Positions 1 through 11,896 of a DNA stretch of 64,000 nucleotides are shown here, piece by piece; position 1 is the first letter of the stretch; each line of letters begins with the position of its first letter. The notes under the pieces were generated by a model, which saw nothing but the letters and a program-made list of their open reading frames with translations, had not been told where the DNA came from and did no database searches. Source of the stretch: Diphasiastrum complanatum (lineage: Eukaryota > Streptophyta > Lycopodiopsida > Lycopodiales > Lycopodiaceae); the NCBI GenBank assembly GCA_029204225.1, contig CM055095.1, forward strand, positions 65,654,625 to 65,718,624, read 5' to 3'. A program made the translations under genes and the position numbers.

Positions 1-1350
1 CTTTTTTCGCAAAAATATGACAATATGACAACTGATCCTCTGAAAATCTTTCTATTTTTGGTATTATTCTTCGCCAACCTGGCAGTAGATAGATCTGAAT
101 CACATCTAAGCACAGTGAATTGGGCGAAGGTTCTTTTTCTGTATTTTTTAGGATTTTGATAATTTTTGGTGTTTTTTGGTGGTTTTTCTGATGTTTCTAG
201 AAATATGCTGGAAATTAATCTTCGCCCTTCAAACTGAAGGTTCCGTAAACAAAATCGAAGGTGTTTGCAACTCGATGAAGGTTTCCTGAAAGAGGGTAAA
301 AAGTTCTAGCCTCTGATGACGCTTTTTGCCTCTTTTGACCAAATTTGACAGATTTGATCGATTTTTGTTATTTTCTCTAATATCTCAGATCCAAATGGAT
401 CTTAAGATTAGTGATCTGAATAGCTTTCCTTGTTTAGTAATTAGATTAGATTTCAAACAAGCAAATCCACTCAAAATCTAGCAAAATCAATCCCAAACTA
501 TCCCTACAATGCAGTTTTAACACTATTCATGCCACGACAAGATGCCTGATGCAAGCTAACCATCAGCCAAACATGCTGCAAACTGAAAAATTGGCGTAGC
601 TCCCCGACAACGGCGCCAAAATTGTAGTGGGTTTCTTTCCTTGCCTAACCTGAATCCAAGATCTAGTCAATCTAGCATCAAAGAGACGGAGTTAGTTGTC
701 ACGCGTAGGTTCGTTCCCATGAGAGCGATAGTATAGTTCAGATTTCAACATGAATGGAGGATCTAACACTAACATCCATTAACACTAAGCATTAACACTA
801 CATCCATTAACCCTACTTCCATTAACCCTAAATCCACAACAATGATAGAAACTTACTCTTCTCTCTCTCCTTTTCTCTCTCACAAAAAGCATAAGAAATA
901 GCAATCCCAATAATGATCAAATCCGATAATTAGCAAAATCCAAAGAAAGCATGAGAAATGGAGGAGAAGAGAGGAAGAGCAAGGACATTCATCAATCCAT
1001 TTCTAAAGAGAACCAATCAGCTTTATTAAAATGAGGAAATGAACATGAGGAACAACTCGAGTTGGTCCCTTTTTATAGTAGAGAGGAGGACCCTGGCCTT
1101 CAAATCCTATCGGTCTAGTCTTGCCTCTCTTTTTATTCAAATTTAAAAAAGTGTGGGAACCATCAAAATTGGAGGGAAACCCAACTTTATTCACTAACTT
1201 GACATTTAGGCCCTGCGACATTAAAAGTCCCGCAAAATAGGCCTAAAGTCCTTTTATTAACATTCTAATTAATCAAATAACTATGTGATCATTGGGTTGG
1301 ACTTACACACGCAGGGTGCCAAATCCCTCTCACTTATTAAGTAGGGTTAG
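1..1350 (-). mobile_element. LTR element (gypsy-like, Asp-tRNA primed), LTR plus leader remnant
   Basis: Read on the minus strand, an LTR occupies about 623-1350 and its internal leader about 1-600. The LTR end is marked by a near-perfect Asp-tRNA primer site at 601-618, four bases from a TG dinucleotide at 623. Stretches at 990-1090 and 1240-1340 resemble the LTR at 47155-47944: a tttattgag-like motif, a TATA-like stretch, 'aaagtccttttatt' and 'acacgcagg'. The two are therefore diverged relatives. No gag or pol reading frame is visible in 1-600. The outer LTR boundary, somewhere near 1350-1380, is not clear. Confidence 0.6.
601..618 (-). other. Primer-binding site complementary to Asp-tRNA
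   Basis: On the plus strand, 'tccccgacaacggcgcca' matches the 3' 18 nt of plant tRNA-Asp, as I remember it, at 17 of 18 positions. The minus strand is therefore the primer-binding site. Asp-tRNA priming is typical of several plant gypsy-type and non-autonomous LTR elements. Confidence 0.75.
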
Positions 1351-1380
1351 GGTTGCCTTGGGATCCGCAAACCCTCCAAC

Positions 1381-1800
1381 ATTCTCTCTCTCTGAAGCCT
1401 GCGAGCTTGAACATTCTTGAGCATTCTAGCTCACTTCTTAGAGTTGGTTTAGAGATTGTTATTGTGCCACTACTTATCAGCATTGCGCTTAATTCAGACT
1501 TTCATTTTAGCCACTCAGAGATAGTATAGAGTATCGGCTTTGATTCACAACTTATTGTAGTCATTTACTTCTGTTTCGTTTTCATACTATATCAATACTA
1601 TCTTTTATTGCGTTCAGCTTCGTCTCAGAATGTATGCGTTTCTGTAGTTCTTCGTGACTAATTATGTCTTGTGATTCGCGACTAATTATTTGTCTAGTGT
1701 AAGATAGTTTATTCCGTTGCACACGAAAAGTTTTCTTTCTAGACGTTCAAATTATTTTTATTCGAGTTCGTTTCTTTTCGAGTTCGACCTATCTTTTACA
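1381..1800 (+). repeat. 5' LTR remnant of copia A (R/U5 portion)
   Basis: It is collinear with 6668-7243, sharing 'aagcctgcgagc', 'gccactacttatcagcatt' and 'ttcgttttcatact', and ends in 'ttttaca' before the primer site. The U3 with its TATA box is missing, so this copy could not drive its own transcription. The 3' LTR carries about 160 bp (6990-7152) that is absent here. Confidence 0.75.
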
Positions 1801-1815
1801 CACCTCTTTATGACA

Positions 1816-1970
1816 TGGTATCAGAGAGGTATCACTACTTCTTTATCTGATACCAACATGGTATCAGAGCTTCTATCATAGTATCAGTGCTAGATCACTA
1901 TTTTCTTTATTTGAACCGTCATAGTATCAGACTTGTGATCTCTATCAGGAACTAATACTATTTCGATATC
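1816..1970 (+). other. Cluster of initiator-Met tRNA primer-site motifs
   Basis: The functional site is probably 'tggtatcagag' at 1816-1826, just after the LTR. A better match to the copia consensus, 'tggtatcagagc', lies at 1859-1870. Further partial copies ('agtatcag', 'gatatcagagcg') continue to about 1970. See the finding on multiple primer sites. Confidence 0.6.
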
Positions 1971-2118
1971 AGAGCGAAAGCTCTAATACTTGATATCTTT
2001 TGCGATATCAAATTGATATCATATTCTTCAGTTCCTTTCAGTGTCAGAGAATTGATTTTTTGTTGTTGGCATTACTACATCTTAGCATCATCGATACAAT
2101 CGACAGGCTAAGTTCCAG

Positions 2119-5100
2119 ATGGATTCTCAAAGTAAAGCCGATCTTATTGCAGACAAGCTGAATGGATCCAAATATCATTTGTGAAAATTTAAGATGAAGA
2201 CCTTGCTAATCGCCGATGAGTTATGGGATGTTGTTACAAGTATAGAAGTAAAACCTGAAGATGACACAGAAGACTCATAGTGAAAATCGAAGGATGGTAA
2301 AGCTTTCACGCTTATTATCCTCAATATATCAGATACATAGATTGGACACATAGCTGAAGCTGAAACTTCAAAAGATGTTTGGGACATCCTGAACTCACTA
2401 TATGGCGTGAGGGATGTAACTACTAAGTTACATCTACGAAGAAAATTCTTCACATTCAAGATGTTTAATGGTAATTTTCTTCAGAGTCACATTAACCAGT
2501 TCAAGAATCTCTTGCAACAAATGGCCACTGTTGGATCAATCATAGACGATGAAGACACAATCATGACATTGCTTTCAATCTTGCCCTCTACATATGAGAA
2601 CTGGGTAATGATCATATCGACACACTCAAATTTAACTCTTACTAGAGTTTTCACTATGTTGTTGCAAGAAGACATTAGAAGAAGTCAAGACACTTTGTCT
2701 ACTTCCTCCTCTCAGGCTCTATATGTCAACAAAGGCTCTAAGTGATAGAAGCAGAAAAGTTCGAAGAAGGTTGCAACGAATCAGAAATAGACTCAAAGTC
2801 AAGAACAATCATCAAATCCACAGTCGAAGAAGAAGATGTTTTGCAAGTATTGCAAGCGCAATAACCATGAAATCAAGGATTGCCAAATTCTCCAAGTGAA
2901 GAATGCAGCCAAGCAAATTGATCAACAAGCAAACACAATTTCATCATCTCCCCAGGTCGAAGTGGACAAAGGCGCATTCATGGTCAAAGATCAAAGCTCA
3001 TTTTTGGATGATTCATGGTGTCTGGATTCTGGAGCAACTCAACACATGACCAATTAGCATGAGATTTTCAACTCCTACATGCCTTACAACACGAAGAAAT
3101 TTGTTTATCTTGGTGACAATACCTAAACTCTCTACAAATCTGCTATCAGTAAGTAGAATTATAGATTTAGATCATAAGGTAGAATTTGAATCTAATCAAT
3201 GCAAAATTATTGATAGGAGTAATAAGATCCTTGCACTCAGCAAGAGGCAGAGTTACTTATATAGATTGGCACATTGTTATTTCTGAGTCTAGTCAAGTCT
3301 TAAAAACCTCTATTCTAGTCAATAAAGCATTACTATGGCATCATCGGTTAGGACACTTGAATTATGCATCTATCTTGAACATGTCCAGATAATCCATGGT
3401 TTTTGATCTCGACTATCCTTTTGGTAAGGTCGATCTCCCTGTCTGTCATAGCTGCATCCTTGGAAAGTGGGCTAGAATTCCTTTTAGCTCAAACCATAGG
3501 CATGCAACAAAAGTTCTGTTAGATGTTGTTCATAAATATATATATATATGGACCTATGCAAACTCCTTCATTTCTAGATGCAAAGTATTTCATTACTTTT
3601 ATTGACAAATTCTCTAGAAGAATAGCTGTTTATCTCATTAAACAAAAATCAGAGGCTTTCATCAAATTCAGACAATTCAAAGAGCATGCTGAGAATCAAA
3701 CTGGCAAACGAATCAAAGCACTGAGGTCAGATAACGGTAAAGAATACATCTCCACCAGATTCAAGGAGTATTGCCTTAACAACGGCATTGAGCAACAATA
3801 CATTAACTCCTATTTGCCTGAGTCAAATGGTCTTGTTGAGAGAAAGAATAGAAACTTAGTTGAATCGACAAAGTGCATGTTATCACATGCTACACTTTCG
3901 AAGTGCTTCTACACTGAAGTTGTTTCAACATCAACCTATATTCAGAACAGATGTTCTACTAAAGGTCTCTCAGACAAAACACCATTCGAAATTTGGACAG
4001 GTACCAAACCTTCTTTATCAAACTTGCAAAGATGTACTGCTTTTGCGTAGATTCCTCATGATCTCAGGAAGAAGCTCGACTTCCAGAGTATCAAATGTGT
4101 TTTCATCACCTACACTACTTCGGATCAAGACTACAAGTTGTTCGATCCCATCAAGTCGAAGATATTCACTAGCCGAGATGTCATCTTCATCAAAGATCAA
4201 TTTCAAGATCTCAAAGGAAAAGGCAGTCCCCATGTAGCCGACCTGTCAGATTCTCCTGACACATTGAACTTTCCAGTTCCTTAGTCAACTATTTCCATTG
4301 AAGGTCCAAGCTCTTCTACTTTGATGAACAAAAAATCAACGACAAATCAGAAGATGATGATGTTGTAGATCAGCAACTATAGATAGTATGATGGACATGA
4401 TCAACTTCTTCTATTACCCAGAAGATCTTCAAGTACTAGCAAACCACTTGTGAGGTATATCAACAAGTCTACAACCTATCTTGTTTAGGAACCGACGTCT
4501 ATCCAAGAGGCACTCAGTTAGCTTGATGCAAATCTTTGGAAAGAAACTATGGATAAAGAGTATTCATCTCTTATCAAGAATCAGACATGGACAATTATCG
4601 AATTAGCTAGCAGAAAAGTAGTTGATTGCAAATGGATTTTCAAAGTCAAGTACAATGCAGATGGAAGCATCAACAGGAGAAAGGCACGACTTGTTGCCAG
4701 AGGATTTTCTCAGGTATACAATGTCGATTACACTAAGACCTTCAGTTCAGTAGTCAAGCATTCTTTTATTCGACTTTTGCTATCATTTGCCACTGCAACA
4801 GATTTGGAAATACATCAAATGGATGTATAGATAGCATATCTCAATGGAGTTATCAAAGAAGACATTTACATGATGCAACCCGAAGGTTATATTATCGAGG
4901 GTAAACACAATCATGTGTGTAAACTCCATAAGGCACTTTATGGCTTGAAGCAATCTGTTCGAGCATGGTTTCAAAGGATCAATACTTTTCTTATTGATCA
5001 CAGCTACACATCTAGCTCTTCAGATTCAAATGTTTACTTCAAAGTAGTGAGGCAGTCTTTTATCATTATCACTTTATACGTGGATGGTACATTGCTTTTC

Positions 5101-6075
5101 AGCAATAGTACCGATCTGATAAAAGAGGCCAAGACAATGCTATCTTCCGAATTCGACATGACCGATCTAGGCAAAGCTCATTTCTGCCTTGGTATACAAA
5201 TCCACAGAGATAGAAAATAGAAGTTGGTCTACATTACACAACAGAGGTACATCTACAACATGTTAGTCAGATATAATTTGATGAATTGCAAGTTAGCTCT
5301 CTCACCAATGGAACCAGGACTCAAATTGTCAAAGGACGAGTGTCCCCAAACAATTCATGAGAAGCAGCAGATGCGTGAGTATCCTTACCATTCTATTATA
5401 GGATCTCTTATGTATGCCATGATCTGTACCAAGCCAGACATAGCTTTTGCAGTCAGCTCTCTCAGTCAGTTTATGACTAATCTTGGTATAACGCATTGGA
5501 AGGCTCTTATCAGAGTCATGAGATATCTTTGAGCTATTATGGACTTTTGCATTTGTTATGGAGCAGTCAGCAACGACAAACTCAATTTACTCAATGGTTA
5601 CATAGATGCAAGTTGTGTAAGAGATGTAGACACTCGTAAATCCACTTCTGGATTTACATTCTTTCTTAACAATGGTCCAATTTCCTGGAATAGTCGCACG
5701 CAATCTTCGATAGCTCTATCTTCCACTGAATCAGAGTATATCGCAGCCTCTCAAGCTACAAAAGAAGCAATTTGATTGAGGAACTTACTCTCAAACATCG
5801 GTCTAAATCAATATGATCCGACGGCATTATTTTGTGATAATCAAAATGCCATTGCTTTATCAGCCAACCCTAGATTTCATTATAGGAGTAAGCACATTGA
5901 ACTGAAGTATCATTTCATCAGAAGCAAAGTTCTCAACGAAGAGGTCAGATTGCAGTATTGTAGAACGCAAGATATGACAGCAGATATTTTTACCAAAGCA
6001 TTAAGTTTGGAAGCACACAGAAGATTTTGTGTAGAACTAAGTTTGAAGGCCAAGGCATTCAAGGATTTAGATTAA
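2119..6075 (+). pseudogene. copia A gag-pol polyprotein, multiply broken
   Basis: It begins MDSQSKADLI at 2119 and continues with the gag domain (to about 2745), a CCHC zinc knuckle CKYCKRNNHEIKDC at about 2842-2883 and protease motif LDSGATQHM near 3020. The integrase zinc region (LWHHRLGHLN) is near 3335 and the integrase core at 3570-3900 (ALRSDNGKEY, NGLVERKNRN). RT spans 4549-5220 and RNase H 5539-6075. In-frame stops occur at 2182, 3055, 5530 and 5773, among others. The RT catalytic box reads YVDG instead of YVDD near 5079, so this copy would be dead even if the stops were read through. A relative of 28018-29177 and 54400-56889 by its zinc knuckle and RNase H. Confidence 0.85.
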
Positions 6076-7243
6076 GGGGAAGTGTTGGAATATTCTCCTT
6101 CTTACTAATTGACTAATCGGTTTTAATCCTCATCCATTGTTTATCCAGTTCTGTGGATTTTTCCATGTTTTTATGTAGTCTGCAAAATTACAAGTGTTTT
6201 TACACAGTCTAAAGAAATACATGGAGTTTGACAATAGTGTCGTCTTTTTCGCCTTTTTTGCCTGTCGGGAATTGCGAGTAAATATGCAGAGTCGCATTTT
6301 TTGCTTTTTCCAAAGTGACTCAAATGTTAAGGAAATGACTCTGGCAAAGTGTGGGACAACCCTAAATCAGATTTAAGGACACTGTCGAGTTTTTTGCAAA
6401 ATGTCGACACTGTCGTCTTTTTGTGACACTGTCGTTTGTGGCAGTTTCAGTTCAATTATGCAAAGTGACAATTTTGGTTCATTACAAACTGTTTACGGCC
6501 AATTTTCCACCGCGTATCAGCAATCAATTTTTGAGAAGGAACTAGATGGATGCCAACAGGACACCAACTACAATTGGCGATCCCATTTGATGACCTAATT
6601 GCTTAGTATATATAGCTGTTCATATTCATACATTATCAATCAATCAGAAGAAGCATTTGAATAGTCAGCTCTCTCTCTCTCAAGCCTGCGAGCTTTAACA
6701 CTCTTGAGCATTTTAGCTCACTTTTTAGAGTTGTTTTAGAGATTGCTATTGCGCCACTACTTATCAGCATTTCCCTTAATTCAGACTTTCATTTTAGCCG
6801 CTCAGAGATAGCATAGAGTACGTGGCTTCGATCCACACCTTATTGTACTCATTTACAACTGTTTCGTTTTCATACTGAATCAATACTATCTTTTATTGCG
6901 TTCAGCTTCGTCTCAGAATGTACGTGTTTCTGTAATTCTTCATGACTAATTATTTGTCTTGTGATTCGCAGCTAATTATTTGTCTAGTGTTTCACGACAA
7001 ATTATTTGTCTAATAATTCAATGCATTATTGTTTGGCTACATAATCACTGTAGTATTGATGATTTCAAAGCTAGTTACTATAAGATCAAACGTGATTTCT
7101 ATCACTATTGTTTTGTTTGAAATTGATAGGCGTAGTTATGCATAGAGAAAGAGGAAGATAGTTTATTCCGCTGCGCACGAAAAGTTTTCTGTCTAGACGT
7201 TCGAATCATTTTTATTCGAGTTCATTTCTTTTTGAGTTCGACC
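6073..7243 (+). repeat. Polypurine tract and 3' LTR of copia A
   Basis: The tract 'taaggggaag' (6073-6082) is followed by 'tgttggaat', a standard copia LTR start at 6083. A TATA-like 'gtatatatagc' lies near 6605, about 60 bp before the region shared with the 5' LTR, placing the transcription start around 6640. The match to the 5' LTR ends near 7243 with 'gagttcgacc'. The terminal CA seen in the 5' copy is missing, so the end is truncated. Three copies of 'aattatttgtct' are visible at 6940-7015. Confidence 0.75.
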
Positions 7244-7540
7244 AATAAATTTTGGATCCCAGCCACTGACATATGATGTTAGATGGCAGTCCATATAATT
7301 TGAACAAACGTTAAAAAAAAACTTGAGCTAAGTCAGACGCTTTTACTATAGTCTTTACCGGATTAAACATAGCCAATATTGTTTATGGGTCAACTATGAC
7401 CCAAATTGTATCATTCTATTTATTTGTTCGTGTTTCGGTGTATGCATCTCAGATCTGGAAGGAGATTATCGAGTCTGGATCCCCCTGATCTTGAGGAATT
7501 GTCAATGTACCCACAGAAATACACCACAAAAATGTTGACG

Positions 7541-8400
7541 TAGATCCACCACCGATGGACAATCCTAGGCCCTTCGTACCTCATGTTGTCTAGAACCTCC
7601 CCAAAATTGGCCTCTCAAGATTTGGTGAAAAGGGGGATCTGCGATGATTCTTGCAGATCTACAGTCAGGCATGTAGAGCATATGCGGATGACAGCCTGCA
7701 TGAGCTGCAAAGATAATTCAATCTATGTCTAACCAACACTGCAAAGGATTGGTATTTCAATCTGGAGCAGAATGAACAAGATGATACAAGCTGAATTTAT
7801 CACCCGTTTCAAGACCACCCGCTTCTTTTCCGATCCCTTCATGCAACAAAAATGTATCTGCATGGACAAGAATAACGAATCCTTGCGCGATAATATATTG
7901 AACGGATACAGAGATTACACGGTGGATGCCACCCTAATAGTGTCCCAGACCATAGCGTCTTGCCATGGTTCATGGCATGATTACCCAAGGGAATCAGGCA
8001 AGAAATGAAACAAAGAGACAAGTACATGTCTTTTCAAACGGCTCGCGTCGATGCAATCAAGAGAATCGACGATAGTGAAAGCACTAGTTCGAACTCTGAT
8101 AACTCCGACCAAGAGAAACGACGTAGAAATGAACGAAGAGCCAAATGTAAGGATAAGCTTCACGATAATGCTTCTACCTCTACGGCCAATAGAGCTGACA
8201 CAATCATATATGCCATAGAAAAGTTGCACTCAGAGCAATGGGCAATTCAGACAGCTAACCACTGACCTTATCGCGGCTATTGACCAAAAACTGAAAGGCT
8301 TGCAACCAGGACCCACCCACGCTTATTTTAGAAGAGAGTCCACTTGGTGTGTCCACACTGCGCTAGCAACCACATGGGAAATGAATGCCCGTAGTTGAGA
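7541..8400 (+). pseudogene. gypsy-type gag remnant
   Basis: Translation shows DPPPMDNPRPFVPHV, then NTAKDWYFNLEQ at about 7738-7773. In another frame AEFITRFKTTRFFSDP and NESLRDNI follow (7772-8008), which is the usual order of a gypsy Retrotrans_gag domain. A charged, Ser/Asp-rich linker covers 8005-8265. A short zinc-knuckle-like CPHCASNHMGNEC lies near 8352-8392, one residue shorter than the normal spacing. Several stops and at least one frameshift show that it is not functional. No protease or polymerase follows; copia sequence begins at 8608. Confidence 0.55.
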
Positions 8401-8607
8401 AAAAGGTTAGAGCAGCCCGTGCGATATTTCCATATCTATAATATGAGCAATCATGACACAATTGTCCCGAATCTGATTATATTCACATTAGTTTGTTTTT
8501 CTTTTGTGGAAATTTTCAGGATCCTAAGCAAGCGACTACAAATCACAGAACATAAAAGATTTCAGAAATCAAGACGATGAGAACAATGAGGTGGAGAAGA
8601 GAGCAAT

Positions 8608-9050
8608 GGTATTATCTTTTTTTGAGTTTTGAGTGAGTTGGTCACTGTCTCACTCGTTGGCGATCTGACGCTCAGCTCAATCGTTGTGTTCTGCTCATTG
8701 GCAGACTTTCATGCACAACTATTCTCTCTATTTTTCGTCTCTCTATTGTCTCTATCGTGTTGATAAAAAATGTGTATTTTATCTCCATTGTGTGGAGTTT
8801 ACAAGATAGTTAAACAGATAATTACAAGTCAAGTCAACGCTAATCGTTAACTCTTTTAGCTTAGCGTAAAGCACAATACACCATGCTTGTCAAGCTGCCA
8901 GTTGGCAACGCGAATTGTTTTCCTTCATTTTCATTTCGTGTCTTTCGTTTCATGTTTTTTGGTCTTCGAGGTATGTTTGACATTCGATCTTCGCTTCGTT
9001 TCACTTCGTCACCTTCGCGACAAAGTTGCAAGAGTTCACAATTTCTGACA
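8608..9050 (-). repeat. LTR fragment, copia family F, minus strand
   Basis: The reverse complement begins 'tgtcagaaattgtgaactc' directly after the polypurine tract 'caagagggag' (complement of 9051-9060). It matches the LTR at 37540-38295 in several blocks, for example 'gtgcatgaaagtct' and 'ccaatgagcagaacaca'. It is cut short at about 8608, so its U5 end is missing. Confidence 0.7.
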
Positions 9051-10110
9051 CTCCCTCTTGAACCTTGCAACTTTGTATATTTAATCCAATTGTCTTTCTT
9101 TGCCTTGCGAAGAGTGGTTTGTCGAACAACTTCGTGAGCAAATTTGCAATCATGTCTTCAGACTTTATGTACTGAACCTCGAGCTCTCCCTTCAAGATAA
9201 AGTCTCAAATATGATGGTACTTCAGAGGTATATGTTTTGTCTTTGAATGGAAAACAGGAACCTGGAACATATATTTGGCACTTTGAAAATCCATCATTAA
9301 TGTGCATGGTTCTCTTGTGGTATGCCAATTCGCCATCTTTGAAGCTGCGACATATTTAGCTTCGCATGAGGATTGAGCCACCAAGGTTTGCTTCTTGCAT
9401 GTCCAGCTGATTGCTACTCTGCACGCTATCAAACATCCTCCTGTCATGGACTTGCTGTCGTCTTTGCAGCTTGTCCAGCTTGCATCACTATAGTGGTGTA
9501 GCTCGAATCCTTTGCCTTCTTTGTCTGCTTTGTAGGTTAGTCTCATGTTTTGGGTACCCTTCAGATATTGTAGGATTCGTTTCGCCGTTTGCCTATGCGC
9601 CATGCCAGGATTTGAAGAGAATTGGCTTAAAGCATAGACAGAGAAAGCCAAATCGGGCCTGGTATAGATTGTGAGGTACATCAGACTACCATCAAATTTC
9701 GGTATGGTACACCTTCCATATTCTGTCTCTCCTCCTCTATTTTCGGACAATCCTGCTTCATTAGTCTGGCTCAATTGGTTAGCTTGACATCCAAAGTTTC
9801 TTTGGTCTCAAGTTCGAGCCTTCCCTTGGAAACCAAGAAGCATTAGTCTGGCTCCAGCTATCATTGGTGTGGTTTTTTCTTTGCAGTCCATCATTCAATA
9901 CTGCTTCAGCACTTTTCGAAAGTACTCTGACTGACTCAAATGCATTTCTCTTCTTATTCGATCTTGTTTGATCTCCAGTCCAAGACATTTTGTTGCCCGC
10001 TCCCTAGTGAATCCAAGGTTGTAGTAGTTCATCCGTGAGATCGAAAAGAATGCACACGAGCATTCTAGTATGGAGATCCTTTTCCATAGCAAGGAGGTGA
10101 AAAGGACCAT
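9051..10110 (-). pseudogene. copia F pol fragment (end of RT and RNase H)
   Basis: Reading leftward, the end of RT (CLGLEIKQDRIRREMHLSQS, 9895-10030) leads into FDGSLMYLTIYTRPDLAF and the RNase H region (YSDASWTSCKDDSKSMTGG, SSCEAKYVAASKMA, FHSKTKHIPLKYHHI; 9205-9774). It ends near 9060 beside the polypurine tract. A stop interrupts it near 9205, and a 68-bp insertion splits the RT/RNase H junction at 9773-9840. All earlier domains are missing. The 10111-10331 stretch upstream is unassigned. Confidence 0.8.
9759..9854 (+). mobile_element. tRNA-derived SINE-like insertion with 14-bp target duplication
   Basis: The 14-mer 'cattagtctggctc' occurs at 9759-9772 and again at 9841-9854, flanking 68 bp that interrupt the copia F pol frame. 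The insert carries an A-box-like 'tggctcaattgg' (9767-9778, completed by the duplication) and a B-box-like 'agttcgagcc' (9811-9820). Their starts are 44 nt apart, as in a tRNA. It ends in a short A-rich 'aaaccaagaag'. The arms do not pair well enough for a working tRNA, so a 5'-truncated SINE is the simplest reading. Confidence 0.55.
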
Positions 10111-10331
10111 ACGGTTGTCTTAGTCGATCTATTGAGAGGAGATATTCGAATACCATTAGGCACTCTACTCAAAACGCCCTCTGGAAAGGATTGAAAACAT
10201 ACATAGATGGACCATGCAACGATGGAATAGACGCACCCTACCAATCTAGTGCCAGATGAAGGAGCCGAAGGATCGCAACTAGTCCACCAAGTGTGGGTAG
10301 GATAGGAAAAGGATGCCAAACACGTAACGAT

Positions 10332-11152
10332 TGTGAGAAATTGGCAAAAATCTAGCTTGGTATTTTCATGAAAGAAGTTTGTAAGTGAATCTCACATGTG
10401 TGGAGGATGTTCCCATGTGTGGAGAATTGTAAATTAAACTAAAAATGCTAGATATAGGGGTCTTATGTTTTTTGTATCAAGCATCTAGGTGTAGGATGTT
10501 GATAGGGTCGAATTTGGCATAGATGACAAATTATTTATTTCCAATTGTAATGCCACTATTGAGTCAAAATAGAGTAGGAGGCCAAACTCGAGCCAATTAG
10601 AGTGTAGACAAGTGTAATGCTTTTGTTTGATGAAGTTTAAGAGGTCCAATAGGATCTAGAGGTGGAATCATGAGTGGTCCAATAGTATTTGAGATATGCT
10701 TGAAAATGGTCCAATAGAATTTAGAGGTGAATGGATCAATGGTCCAATAGGATTAAGAGGTGGCAAAAGTGTGGTCCAATCATGATTGAGCATTGTGGTA
10801 GCTCATGGATCTATTAGTATCATTGTACTTCTCATTTGGATATAATTGATTTGAGATTGAGTGGATTTTGTGAGTAATTGGTTTTCTAGCTTTCTCTCTC
10901 TACCCGAGAGCTCATGATGATTTTCTCTCTCTACCCGAGGAGAGCAACTTTTTTTTACTTAGATTATTTTTGGAACACTTCCCACACGTGTGAGTGAGTT
11001 GGAAATGATTGAATGTGTGTTTTTGCCATAGAATCAAAGACAGATCTTGAATCTCAATCTAGTCTTGATCTTGGTGCATCTACACACCTTAGGAGATCAC
11101 AAGTACGTCTTGTGGACAATCCACATGTGTGAAATCAACATGGTATTAGAGC
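10332..11152 (+). repeat. Family B 5' LTR and primer site
   Basis: The LTR runs from 'tgtgagaaattgg' to 'gaaatcaaca' (809 bp), followed by 'tggtattagagc' (11141-11152), the Met-tRNA primer site with one change. U3 contains repeated 'ggtccaatag...agaggtg' units (10645-10790). The transcribed part has two 'tttctctctctacccgag' blocks (10890-10945). It is about 55 bp longer than the 754-bp LTRs at 39879 and 43856, mainly from an additional U3 unit. Confidence 0.85.
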
Positions 11153-11896
11153 CTACCTAAGGTTACCATGCATTTTGATCCATTTGAGTGAAAACTTTTC
11201 ATCAATCTTGAGCTAGAAACTGTCAAGATCCATTTTCCTAGCGATCTTGTTCAATTTTGGATCAAAAGAGATCAATAGGGCATTGATTGGGTTTGATCTG
11301 GTACTTAATAGAATCAGGTGCTCAGACACATGTGAGGAACATCCAATTTCAGTTTGGGAGTTCTCTTTCATGTTTGAATTAAAAATCTTGCTAGATAGCT
11401 TGTTTTGAGCTATTTTTGTCTAGTTTCTGATGCAATCAGTTTCATTCCATTTGGTTGAGCCAATCAAAAGTTATAAGCTTTTGAAGAGGGTTAGGTAGGG
11501 CACCTAGACCTGGGTGGACACATTCGGTTTGGTCAAGAGATTGCTTGTTTGATCCAAAATCATAGTTGAATGCTTACCAATCTCATCTATATGTGACCTA
11601 GGCACTGTTTTGAGATCTTAGCCATTTTGTTTCATGCAATATCATTGTATTTGAGTCAAATTTGGTTTCTTAGTGTATTTCACACGTGCTAAGAGTGTTT
11701 GATCCTAACTTTGCCCATACTCCATCGTTTGATGTGAAGTAGATCTAGTTTTGGAGAGATTGAGATAGCTAGTGAGAATCATCTCACAGTTTGTTGCAAG
11801 ATCTTGCATAGGAGATGGTAGCACACCATTATTGGATCCTATAGTGAGATATAAGCAAAATTTTTTGCTCATCACTTTTATTTATCTCCACTTTGC

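Larger units (their letters stand above)
1381..7243 (+). mobile_element. Ty1/copia retrotransposon, family A, degenerate
   Basis: The order is 5' LTR remnant (1381-1800), Met-tRNA primer site, gag, protease, integrase, reverse transcriptase, RNase H, polypurine tract and 3' LTR (6083-7243). The domain order integrase before RT defines copia. The 5' LTR lacks its U3 part: matching starts at 'tctctctctgaagcctgcga', equivalent to about 6668 of the 3' LTR. A related pol fragment lies at 28018-29177. No target-site duplication can be found because both outer ends are damaged. Confidence 0.85.

Noticed and set aside
601-740. A tRNA-Asp gene or pseudogene
   Set aside because: The 3' 18 bases match because it is a primer-binding site. 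The other pieces are out of order.
9760-9832. A functional tRNA gene
   Set aside because: A and B boxes have the right spacing, but acceptor and T arms do not pair and there is a target duplication, so SINE-like is more likely.
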